6,188 nucleotides of DNA, taken from positions 1,387,837-1,394,024 of the forward strand of contig CP070800.1 of assembly GCA_020343555.1 (NCBI GenBank). The letters are read 5' to 3'. The notes under the pieces are model-generated. The model ran no database searches and was not told the DNA's origin. It saw nothing but the letters and a program-made list of their open reading frames with translations. This stretch comes from Dehalococcoidales bacterium. Its GTDB lineage: Bacteria; Chloroflexota; Dehalococcoidia; Dehalococcoidales; UBA2162. Position numbers and translations under genes: made by a program. The stretch's first letter is position 1. Each line of letters begins with the position of its first letter. Positions 1 to 5,472 of the stretch are shown in pieces.

Positions 1-755
1 AAGGCTTGAAATACCGAAAGCGGATCGGCCTTGTCGGACCGGCTGTTTCAGAACATCCACACTTCGAAGAATTACTTGCGGAGCTGCGTCGGTATGATGC
101 AGAAATATCCGTCAGTTCACTGCGGATAAAACCTCTACCGGGATCCGCACTGGCCGAACTGTCAACAGGGAAAGCTAGGACAATTGCCCTCGCGCCTGAA
201 GCCGGATCTCAAAGACTCCGCAGCCTGATAAAAAAAGGCATTAACGAGGAAGACATTATCCGGGCGATGCGAAAAGTCGGTGAATATGGTATAAAGCAAC
301 TTAAGCTATATTTCATGACAGGATTACCAACTGAAACGGACGAAGATATTGAAGAAATCGCCAACCTTACACTCAAGTGCAGGGAAACCTTGGAAAGTGT
401 TTCTCCCGGCTGCCGTATCACACTCAGCATCGCGCCTTTCGTGCCTAAAGCCGGTACGCCATTTCAGCGCCAGATGATGGAGGAAGTCGATATCCTTAAC
501 AATCGGGTGGCCATCCTTAAGAAGCAGCTGTCACCGGCAGGAATAAATATCAAAGCAGACAGCCCTGCATGGAGTAGAGTACAGGGAGTTCTCGCCCGTG
601 GTGACCAAAAGCTGGCAGAAGTGCTGGTCGACACAGAAAATCTCACACTCTCCGAGTGGCGAAAACAACTGACTCAGCAAGGCTTAGAAGAACGACTTTA
701 CCTGAGACAAATACCCCGGGATGAGAGATTAGCCTGGTCACAGTTTCACGAGTGA
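1..755 (+). CDS. B12-type radical SAM protein, C-terminal part (5' end outside window)
   Basis: The reading frame is open from the first base, so the gene starts upstream; the TTG at position 6 is simply an internal Leu codon. About 250 residues are visible, covering the C-terminal half of a radical SAM TIM barrel and its tail. Segments resembling the family are LAPEAGSQRLR (visible residues ~62-72), LYFMTGLPTET (~101-111, a typical late-barrel strand with SAM-pocket glycine) and APFVPKAGTPFQ (~143-154). These resemble the large B12-binding-domain radical SAM proteins of the Elp3/MiaB/NifB-like group. The CxxxCxxC cluster motif and any cobalamin domain would lie off the window, so neither is confirmed. 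The substrate is unknown. The protein ends soon after a PRDERLAWSQF segment; relatives as I remember them continue further, so the C-terminus may be short. It is separated from the pan operon by a strong promoter and so is probably a different transcription unit. Confidence 0.8.
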   Translation, partial: GLKYRKRIGLVGPAVSEHPHFEELLAELRRYDAEISVSSLRIKPLPGSALAELSTGKARTIALAPEAGSQRLRSLIKKGINEEDIIRAMRKVGEYGIKQLKLYFMTGLPTETDEDIEEIANLTLKCRETLESVSPGCRITLSIAPFVPKAGTPFQRQMMEEVDILNNRVAILKKQLSPAGINIKADSPAWSRVQGVLARGDQKLAEVLVDTENLTLSEWRKQLTQQGLEERLYLRQIPRDERLAWSQFHE

Positions 756-795
756 TCATACACTTTTCCTTACATGGGAAAACCCTTGTTTCCTA

Positions 796-824
796 TTGAC
801 AAAAATGCTGTCTATTGATATATT
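796..824 (+). promoter_or_regulatory. sigma70-type promoter of the pan operon
   Basis: TTGACA at 796-801 is a perfect -35 hexamer. TATATT at 819-824 is a five-of-six -10 hexamer. The spacer is exactly 17 bp, the optimum. Transcription would start near 830-832, about 170 nt ahead of the first operon start codon, leaving a long 5' leader. No comparable promoter was found before the later genes, so this is probably the main promoter for the reductase, panD and panB, and at least partly for panC and the HPS fusion gene. The assignment is by hexamer match only. Confidence 0.8.
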
Positions 825-830
825 AGCAGT

Positions 831-1000
831 GAGAAACATCGACCATATTGGCGGTGATTTCCCGGTAAAAAGAACTTTTTACAACTAAAGTCGCTTGGAT
901 CGGATATGACCGAGACGGCAATAATAGTAACATTTGGAAAATTGCCTTCCTCGGCGTGTCCGGGAAGGTTTTTTTTATACCATTTTGAGGTGTAAATAGA
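831..1000 (+). promoter_or_regulatory. structured 5' leader of the pan operon, candidate riboswitch or attenuator
   Basis: The leader runs from the predicted transcription start to the first start codon and contains a set of competing helices. A 5' hairpin pairs 838-840 and 842-844 with 853-858 (bulged G841). A second hairpin has arms 865-871 and 876-882 with loop GAAC. A third pairs 900-903 (TCGG) with 910-913 (CCGA), and can be extended by 890-892 with 914-916. An antiterminator helix is possible in which 910-914 pairs with 950-954 and 917-922 (GGCAAT) pairs with 941-946 (ATTGCC). This would block the 5' arm of the terminator at 945-968, and the third hairpin would in turn block the antiterminator. 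In addition, 859-865 (TTCCCGG) is exactly complementary to 960-966 in the terminator 3' arm. This is the layout expected of transcriptional control by RNA folding. I do not recognise a known class: no T-box sequence and no TPP, FMN, SAM, THF or cobalamin core. I cannot confirm or exclude the Firmicute 'pan' RNA motif from memory. Ligand unknown; pairings were derived by eye. Confidence 0.6.
945..976 (+). terminator. intrinsic terminator in the leader, upstream of the first pan gene
   Basis: The stem pairs 945-950 (CCTTCC) with 963-968 (GGAAGG). After one bulged T (951) it continues as CGG (952-954) with CCG (960-962), closing a 5-nt loop. Eight T residues follow directly at 969-976. This is a textbook Rho-independent terminator. 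It sits about 135 nt downstream of the predicted transcription start and 24 nt before the start codon of the reductase, so it should cut off the operon unless prevented. It could alternatively end read-through from the upstream radical SAM gene, but its position after the promoter argues for attenuation. Confidence 0.85.
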
Positions 1001-1879
1001 ATGACTGAAGTAGGATTTATTGGAGCCGGAACAGTAGGAACAGCGTTAGCAATCGGTCTCCACAACCACGGGTATATGGTTACTACCGTGTACAGCCGAA
1101 GTAGGGAATCAGCTGAAAAACTAGCTTCAGAAATACCCGGCTGCAGAGTAATGGAGAGCAGCCAGACTGTTGCCAACAGCGTGGACTTCGTATTTATCAC
1201 CACACCCGACGGTGCTATCGGTACCGTAGTATCGGAGATCGACTGGAAGCCCGGTAAAAGTGTAGTACATTGCAGTGGCGCTGATTCAACCGCGGTCCTT
1301 GAGCCTGCAAAACGCTCAGGCGCTTTGACAGGAGCGTTTCATCCCCTCCAGACATTCGCCAGCGTCAAACAAGCGGTAGAGAATATCCCCGGCTCTACAT
1401 TTGCAATAGAAGCGGAAGAACCTCTGTTGACCGAATTGAAAAAAATGGCCACCGCACTTCAAGGAAGATACATACAGCTTGAAGAAAGCGATAAGGTAGT
1501 CTATCATGCCGCTGCTGTGATGGCCTGCAACTACCTGGTAACTCTGGTAAAACAGGCAACTGACCTCTGGAAAACCTTCGATATCCCCACCCAGCAGGCC
1601 AGCCAGGCCCTGCTGCCGCTTATTCAAGGTACTATCCACAACATTGAAACAGTCGGTATCCCGGATTGTCTTACCGGACCAATCGCTCGTGGGGATACCG
1701 GCACTGTCAGAAAACATATCGAAGCCCTGGAAAGATCAGCGCCTGATGTTCTTCCAACCTATCTTGAGCTCGGTCGCCAGACAGTACCCATCGCCCTGGC
1801 AAAGGGGAAAATTACCGAGAAACAAGCAGAAGATATGATGGAAATCCTCAAACAACCTAACCTCTTAATAAGTATATAA
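1001..1879 (+). CDS. Rossmann-like DUF2520 oxidoreductase, probable PanG-type ketopantoate reductase
   Basis: A 292-residue cytoplasmic protein. Residues 4-13 ([10 protein letters not shown]) form the N-terminal GxGxxG nucleotide-binding loop of a Rossmann fold. The segments VFITTPD (64-70), HCSG (90-93) and AFHPLQTF (112-119) are characteristic of the Rossmann-DUF2520 family. The C-terminal helical domain has [15 protein letters not shown] (165-179) and LTGPIARGD (224-232), also family hallmarks; K165, H169 and N177 are plausible active-site residues by position. Members have been linked to pantothenate synthesis as an alternative ketopantoate reductase (PanG), replacing PanE. The placement directly before panD, panB and panC, with no panE in the window, fits NAD(P)H-dependent reduction of 2-dehydropantoate to pantoate. 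The start is supported by GAGGTG at 987-992 with an 8-nt spacer. It is the first gene behind the leader terminator. The family call is firm. The reaction is inferred mainly from context, and a different ketoacid or imine substrate remains possible. Confidence 0.85.
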   Translation: MTEVGFIGAGTVGTALAIGLHNHGYMVTTVYSRSRESAEKLASEIPGCRVMESSQTVANSVDFVFITTPDGAIGTVVSEIDWKPGKSVVHCSGADSTAVLEPAKRSGALTGAFHPLQTFASVKQAVENIPGSTFAIEAEEPLLTELKKMATALQGRYIQLEESDKVVYHAAAVMACNYLVTLVKQATDLWKTFDIPTQQASQALLPLIQGTIHNIETVGIPDCLTGPIARGDTGTVRKHIEALERSAPDVLPTYLELGRQTVPIALAKGKITEKQAEDMMEILKQPNLLISI

Positions 1880-1880
1880 A

Positions 1881-1885
1881 GGGAG
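1881..1885 (+). promoter_or_regulatory. ribosome binding site deciding the panD start
   Basis: GGGAG at 1881-1885 lies 8 nt before the ATG at 1894 but only 5 nt before the in-frame TTG at 1891. Spacing and codon strength both favour the ATG. The site begins 1 nt after the stop of the upstream reductase gene, so the two genes are probably translationally linked. Confidence 0.6.
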
Positions 1886-1893
1886 AAATCTTG

Positions 1894-2265
1894 ATGAGAA
1901 ACATGCTGAAAAGCAAGATCCACCGCGCAACCGTTACCGGCGCAGATATCGATTATGAAGGAAGTATCACTATAGATACCAGGTTAATGAAAGCAGCCGA
2001 TATACTTCCCTTCGAGCACGTACACGTCCTCAATCTGAATAACGGAGTTCGTTTCGAGACCTATGCTATCGAGGGTGAAAAAGGTGAAATCTGCCTTAAC
2101 GGCGCAGCTGCCAGGCTGGCTATCAAAGGCGATATGGTAATTATCCTGACTTACCAGCAGATGGAAGAGGAAGAAGCCCAAACCTATACCCCGAAACTCG
2201 TCCACGTAGATAAGAACAACGACATTACCTCTATCAAAGGATCGATAGAAGCTACTATCCATTAG
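1894..2265 (+). CDS. panD: aspartate 1-decarboxylase
   Basis: This pyruvoyl enzyme decarboxylates L-aspartate to beta-alanine, the amine half of pantothenate. From the ATG at 1894 it is 123 residues, normal for the family. The start [15 protein letters not shown] is typical of PanD. The self-cleavage site is intact in YEGSITID (residues 21-28): processing between G23 and S24 would give a beta chain and an alpha chain carrying the N-terminal pyruvoyl group. The substrate-pocket signature GVRFETY (51-57, with R53 and Y57) and LNGAAAR (68-74) are also present. A TTG at 1891 would add one residue and give the same numbering as the E. coli enzyme (G24-S25), but ribosome binding site spacing favours the ATG. 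The stop codon overlaps the ribosome binding site of panB, and the gap to panB is only 10 nt. Many bacteria need a separate maturation factor; none is visible here. Confidence 0.96.
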   Translation: MRNMLKSKIHRATVTGADIDYEGSITIDTRLMKAADILPFEHVHVLNLNNGVRFETYAIEGEKGEICLNGAAARLAIKGDMVIILTYQQMEEEEAQTYTPKLVHVDKNNDITSIKGSIEATIH

Positions 2266-2275
2266 GAGTAGTTTA

Positions 2276-3115
2276 ATGCGTGTTTCTATAAACCAGATTA
2301 AAGAGATGAAACGGAACGGTGAGAAGATCTCCATGCTCACCGCCTATGATTACACAACCGCGAAAATAGTCGACGAAACAGGCATCCCCCTGATACTCGT
2401 CGGCGATAGCCTGGGAATGGTTGTTCTCGGATTCGATACATCGATACCCGTCACAATGGATATAATGCTGCACCATACCAAAGCCGTAGTAAGAGGTACC
2501 GAGAATGCCCTGATAGTAGGTGACATGCCGTTCATGACCTACCATGTCAGTACCGAAGACTGTCTCCGTAATGCTGGCAGGTTCATACAGGAAGCCGGGG
2601 CGCAGGCAGTGAAACTTGAAGGTGGAGTGACTGTAGCCGAAAAAGTAAGACAGGTAGTCAACTGCGGTATTCCCGTAATGGGACATATAGGTCTTACACC
2701 TCAGTCCATCAACCAGCTTGGCGGACACAAGGCCCAGGGAAAGTCGATCGAATCGGCGAGAGATATTATCGAGGACGCCATCGCACTTGAACAAGCAGGC
2801 GCTTTTTCGGTAGTTCTTGAAGCCGTCCCCTATAAGTTAGCTGCACTTATCACTAAGAAACTCGAAATTCCTACCATCGGTATTGGCGCCGGACCTGACT
2901 GCGACGGGCAGGTTCAGGTGATCAACGATACGTTCGGTTCGTATACCGAGTTCGTTCCCAAGCATGCCAGGCAGTACGCGCAGATCGCTGAAACAATGAG
3001 AAAAGCTGTTTCAGAATATAATGCTGACGTAAAAGCAGGTGAATTCCCTACTAATGCAAACAGCTATATTATCGATAAAGACGTCATTGCCGAACTTGAG
3101 AAGGAATATGATTAA
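2276..3115 (+). CDS. panB: 3-methyl-2-oxobutanoate hydroxymethyltransferase (ketopantoate synthase)
   Basis: PanB transfers a hydroxymethyl group from 5,10-methylene-tetrahydrofolate to 2-oxoisovalerate, giving 2-dehydropantoate, the committed step to pantoate. The 279-residue protein has the usual (beta/alpha)8 barrel and is close to the family length. Recognisable motifs are MLTAYDYTTAK (20-30), LVGDSLGMVVLG (41-52) with metal ligand D44, VGDMPFMTY (81-89) with metal ligand D83, KLEGG (113-117), GHIGLTPQ (136-143) and VLEAVP (180-185), where E182 matches the catalytic glutamate. The start is supported by AGGAG at 2264-2268 with a 7-nt spacer; that site overlaps the panD stop, indicating coupled translation. 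A compact hairpin lies about 30 nt after the stop. No key residue appears to be missing. Confidence 0.97.
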   Translation: MRVSINQIKEMKRNGEKISMLTAYDYTTAKIVDETGIPLILVGDSLGMVVLGFDTSIPVTMDIMLHHTKAVVRGTENALIVGDMPFMTYHVSTEDCLRNAGRFIQEAGAQAVKLEGGVTVAEKVRQVVNCGIPVMGHIGLTPQSINQLGGHKAQGKSIESARDIIEDAIALEQAGAFSVVLEAVPYKLAALITKKLEIPTIGIGAGPDCDGQVQVINDTFGSYTEFVPKHARQYAQIAETMRKAVSEYNADVKAGEFPTNANSYIIDKDVIAELEKEYD

Positions 3116-3146
3116 GCAATAAATAACACCTCAATTTTTAAAGACG

Positions 3147-3168
3147 AGAGGGGCTTAGCCCCTCTTTA
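3147..3168 (+). terminator. hairpin between panB and panC, possible weak terminator or processing site
   Basis: AGAGGGGC (3147-3154) pairs perfectly with GCCCCTCT (3158-3165) across a TTA loop, giving an 8-bp GC-rich stem. It is followed by TTTATA rather than a long T run (the last stem base plus 3166-3167 give only three T in a row), so termination is probably partial. It lies in a 108-bp gap, the only large spacing inside the operon. I see no convincing promoter between it and panC. It could reduce expression of panC and the HPS fusion relative to panB, or protect the 3' end of an upstream transcript. Confidence 0.55.
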
Positions 3169-3223
3169 TAGTCACTGTCCTTTATTCCGATAGAAAAGAG
3201 ACAATACTTAGAGAGATCGATAC

Positions 3224-4054
3224 ATGAAGATAGTCGATACAATTCAGGAAATGAAAGCCGAACGTAACAGACTGGAAGAACCACTCGGATTCGTCCCTAC
3301 CATGGGGTACCTGCATGAAGGTCATCTCTCACTGGTAAAACAGGCGAGAGATGATAATAAAACGGTTGCGACCAGTATCTTTGTCAATCCTGCACAGTTC
3401 GGTCCCAATGAAGATTTTGAAAGCTATCCGCGCGATACTGAACGCGACCTGGAAATGCTGGAACCATATACCGATATCGTCTTTATGCCCACTGCTGATG
3501 ACCTGTATCCTGCCGGATACAGTAGCTGGGTAGAGGTAGAAGGATTGACCGATAAACTGGAAGGTGCATCACGCCCTACCCACTTCCGTGGAGTAACTAC
3601 TATAGTCGCAAAGTTGTTCAACATCGTTCGCCCCACTAAAGCGTATTTCGGTCAGAAGGACGCCCAGCAACTTGCCGTGATAAAGAAGATGGTGAAAGAC
3701 CTGGATATGAACCTGGAAGTGATTGCCTGCCCTACGGTTCGCGAACCGGACGGGCTGGCAATGAGCAGCCGTAACACATACCTCGAATCAGACGAGCGTA
3801 AAGTAGCCACCGTCCTCTACCAGTCTCTTAAACTGGCGGAAAAGTTATACTCCGAAGGTGAGACAGACGCTACGAAAATCAGGCGTGAAATGACAGCTTT
3901 GATTCAGCAGCAACCGGCGGCAAACATAGACTACGTCAGCATAGCCGATAATGAAACGCTGGACGAAGTAGATAAGATCACGCGTCCGGCACTGGTATCG
4001 CTGGCAGTGAAAATCGGTAAACCGAGGCTGATAGATAACATCGTACTGGAATAA
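3224..4054 (+). CDS. panC: pantoate--beta-alanine ligase (pantothenate synthetase)
   Basis: PanC joins pantoate and beta-alanine to pantothenate through a pantoyl-adenylate, using ATP. The 276-residue protein is of typical length and has all the family signatures. VPTMGYLHEGHLSL (24-37) is the HIGH-type nucleotide-binding motif, with H31 and H34. FVNPAQFGPNEDFESYPRD (53-71) lines the pantoate site. GQKDAQQ (143-149) and DGLAMSSRN (176-184) are also present; the latter is the KMSKS-like ATP loop. The start is supported only by a modest GAGAG at 3211-3215 with an 8-nt spacer, weaker than the sites of its neighbours. It follows panB after a 108-bp gap with a hairpin, and precedes the HPS fusion gene by 33 bp. 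It consumes the products of PanB plus the reductase on one side and of PanD on the other, completing the pathway. Confidence 0.97.
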   Translation: MKIVDTIQEMKAERNRLEEPLGFVPTMGYLHEGHLSLVKQARDDNKTVATSIFVNPAQFGPNEDFESYPRDTERDLEMLEPYTDIVFMPTADDLYPAGYSSWVEVEGLTDKLEGASRPTHFRGVTTIVAKLFNIVRPTKAYFGQKDAQQLAVIKKMVKDLDMNLEVIACPTVREPDGLAMSSRNTYLESDERKVATVLYQSLKLAEKLYSEGETDATKIRREMTALIQQQPAANIDYVSIADNETLDEVDKITRPALVSLAVKIGKPRLIDNIVLE

Positions 4055-4072
4055 ACACCTTTAATAACCGAC

Positions 4073-4079
4073 AGGAGGT
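4073..4079 (+). promoter_or_regulatory. consensus ribosome binding site of the HPS-RraA gene
   Basis: AGGAGGT is a full match to the anti-Shine-Dalgarno sequence, 8 nt before the ATG at 4088. It is the strongest ribosome binding site in the window, which suggests the last gene is well translated even if fewer transcripts reach it past the hairpin at 3147-3168. It also fixes the start codon. Confidence 0.75.
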
Positions 4080-4087
4080 TTCTCAAT

Positions 4088-5458
4088 ATGGCAAAAACGC
4101 AGGCCAACAAACCTACTCAGAATGAAATCCCTCCGGTACAGATCGCCCTCGACCTTATCGATCTCCCCAGGGCCATCCAGATCGCACAGGAAGCGGTAAA
4201 AGGAATACTTGCTGGTACCGGTGGAGATATTTCAAAAGCATGGGTGGAAGCTGGGACTCCTCTTATCAAGTCGGAAGGGATGAACGCTGTTCGTGAACTG
4301 CGTGCTGCTTTCCCTGGACATATCATCTGCGCCGACATGAAAGTTATGGACGCCGGTTCTACCGAAGTAGAGATCGCCGCGAAAGCGGGTGCCAACATAG
4401 TCTTTATTCTTGGTACAGCGCCTGATTCCTGTATCAGCGAAGCAATACTGGCCGGGAAAAAATACGGTGTGAAAATAGCAGCCGACCTCATATCCGTTAA
4501 AGATCCGGCCAAACGTGCTGTCGAACTTGAGGATATGGGTATAGATATCATCAACATACATGTCGGGCTCGATCAACAGGTACTCGGCGTGAAACCTATC
4601 GACCTGGTAAGAGAAATAGCCAGCAACATATCCGGAAAGGCACAGATCTCCGCCGCCGGTGGAATAAATAGTGAAACGGCGGTAGAGGCATACGAAGCTG
4701 GCGCTGATATTATCATCGTCGGCGGTTCTCTTTATAAAGCAAAAAGTCCGGAAGAGTCAGCGTTAAAAATCGTTCAGTCGTTGAAATCAGGCAAACCAAT
4801 AGCGACCAAAGAGTTCCTTAAATATGACAGCGAACATCTTACCGAAGCCTTTATGAAGGTAAGTACGTCTAATATAAGCGATGCCATGCACCGGACCGGT
4901 GAGTTAAGAGGGTTAAAACCGGTCTGGGAGGGAGAGCCTGGTGAACTTAAATTCGCCGGACCGGCAGTCACGGTCAGGACCTACAACGGTGACTGGAGTG
5001 CTCCTGTCCAGGCTATCGACCACGCCAAGGCAGGCGATGTCCTGGTAATCGACGCCTGCCAGGGTGGGATAGCTGTCTGGGGAGAACTGGCCACGAACAG
5101 TTGTAAAACGGTTGGGATTGTAGGAGTAGTGATAGATGGCGCTGTGCGCGATATCGATGATATCAGAAAATTAAAATTTCCGTTGTTCGCCCGTCATTTC
5201 ACGCCGACAGCCGGTGAACCGAAGGGATTCGGTGAGATCAACGCGCCGATAGAGGTATGCGGCAGGAAAGTAGAACCGGGAGACTGGATAATCGGCGACG
5301 AAAGCGGAGTTGTCGTCGTACCAAAAGATTCTGCAATGGAAATGGCGAACCGTGCCATCGATGTTCTGGAAAAAGAAAACCGGATTCGTGAAGAGATCCA
5401 GAGAGGTTCGACACTCGGACAGACACAATATCTGTCGAAATGGGATGTAAAGAAATAG
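4088..5458 (+). CDS. hexulose-6-phosphate synthase fused to RraA-like aldolase domain
   Basis: A 456-residue two-domain protein. Residues ~15-237 form a 3-hexulose-6-phosphate synthase (HPS) of the OMP decarboxylase superfamily. WVEAGTPLIKSEG (52-64) and ADMKVMDAG (82-90) carry the DxKxxD catalytic motif (D83, K85, D88); IHVGLDQQ (157-164), AAGGIN (189-194) and IVGGSLY (210-216) complete the active and phosphate-binding sites. HPS reversibly condenses formaldehyde with ribulose-5-phosphate. Residues ~245-450 are an RraA-like domain: GDVLVIDACQGG (316-327), WGE (331-333) and VVIDGAVRD (347-355). R354 and D355 match the Arg-Asp pair of the HMG/oxaloacetate aldolase branch, so an aldolase or decarboxylase activity is more likely than RNase E inhibition or menaquinone methylation, two names often attached to this family. 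The same fusion is known in some archaea and anaerobic bacteria. No hexuloisomerase partner is visible. Its role in a pantothenate operon is unclear. All recognisable catalytic residues are present, and there is no frameshift at the domain join (near base 4800). Confidence 0.9.
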   Translation: MAKTQANKPTQNEIPPVQIALDLIDLPRAIQIAQEAVKGILAGTGGDISKAWVEAGTPLIKSEGMNAVRELRAAFPGHIICADMKVMDAGSTEVEIAAKAGANIVFILGTAPDSCISEAILAGKKYGVKIAADLISVKDPAKRAVELEDMGIDIINIHVGLDQQVLGVKPIDLVREIASNISGKAQISAAGGINSETAVEAYEAGADIIIVGGSLYKAKSPEESALKIVQSLKSGKPIATKEFLKYDSEHLTEAFMKVSTSNISDAMHRTGELRGLKPVWEGEPGELKFAGPAVTVRTYNGDWSAPVQAIDHAKAGDVLVIDACQGGIAVWGELATNSCKTVGIVGVVIDGAVRDIDDIRKLKFPLFARHFTPTAGEPKGFGEINAPIEVCGRKVEPGDWIIGDESGVVVVPKDSAMEMANRAIDVLEKENRIREEIQRGSTLGQTQYLSKWDVKK

Positions 5459-5472
5459 TTAACAGGCAGACA

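Noticed and set aside
764..782. Hairpin TTTTCC / GGAAAA after the radical SAM gene as its terminator
   Set aside because: The 6-bp stem has only two GC pairs and is followed by CCCTTGTTTCC instead of a T run. Too weak to call.
829..888. GTG-initiated 19-codon leader peptide (VRNIDHIGGDF...)
   Set aside because: The GTG sits at or before the predicted transcription start and has no ribosome binding site.
831..976. T-box or other common riboswitch (TPP, FMN, SAM, THF, cobalamin, glycine)
   Set aside because: The conserved T-box sequence and the core sequences of these aptamers, as I know them, are not present in the leader.
823..1203. Antisense 126-codon reading frame covering the leader and the start of the reductase gene
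   Set aside because: It starts inside the promoter, overlaps a well-supported gene and leader, and its translation resembles no protein I know. Chance frame.
1891..1893. TTG as the panD start
   Set aside because: It gives E. coli-like numbering, but it is only 5 nt from the ribosome binding site core, and the adjacent ATG at 1894 is better spaced and stronger.
3205..3216. Direct 12-bp repeat TACTTAGAGAGA, also at 5474-5485
   Set aside because: About one such match is expected by chance in a window this size. One copy is near the panC ribosome binding site, the other inside miaA.
3168..3223. Separate promoter for panC
   Set aside because: The best -10-like hexamer (GACAAT, 3200-3205) has no acceptable -35 at 16-18 bp upstream.
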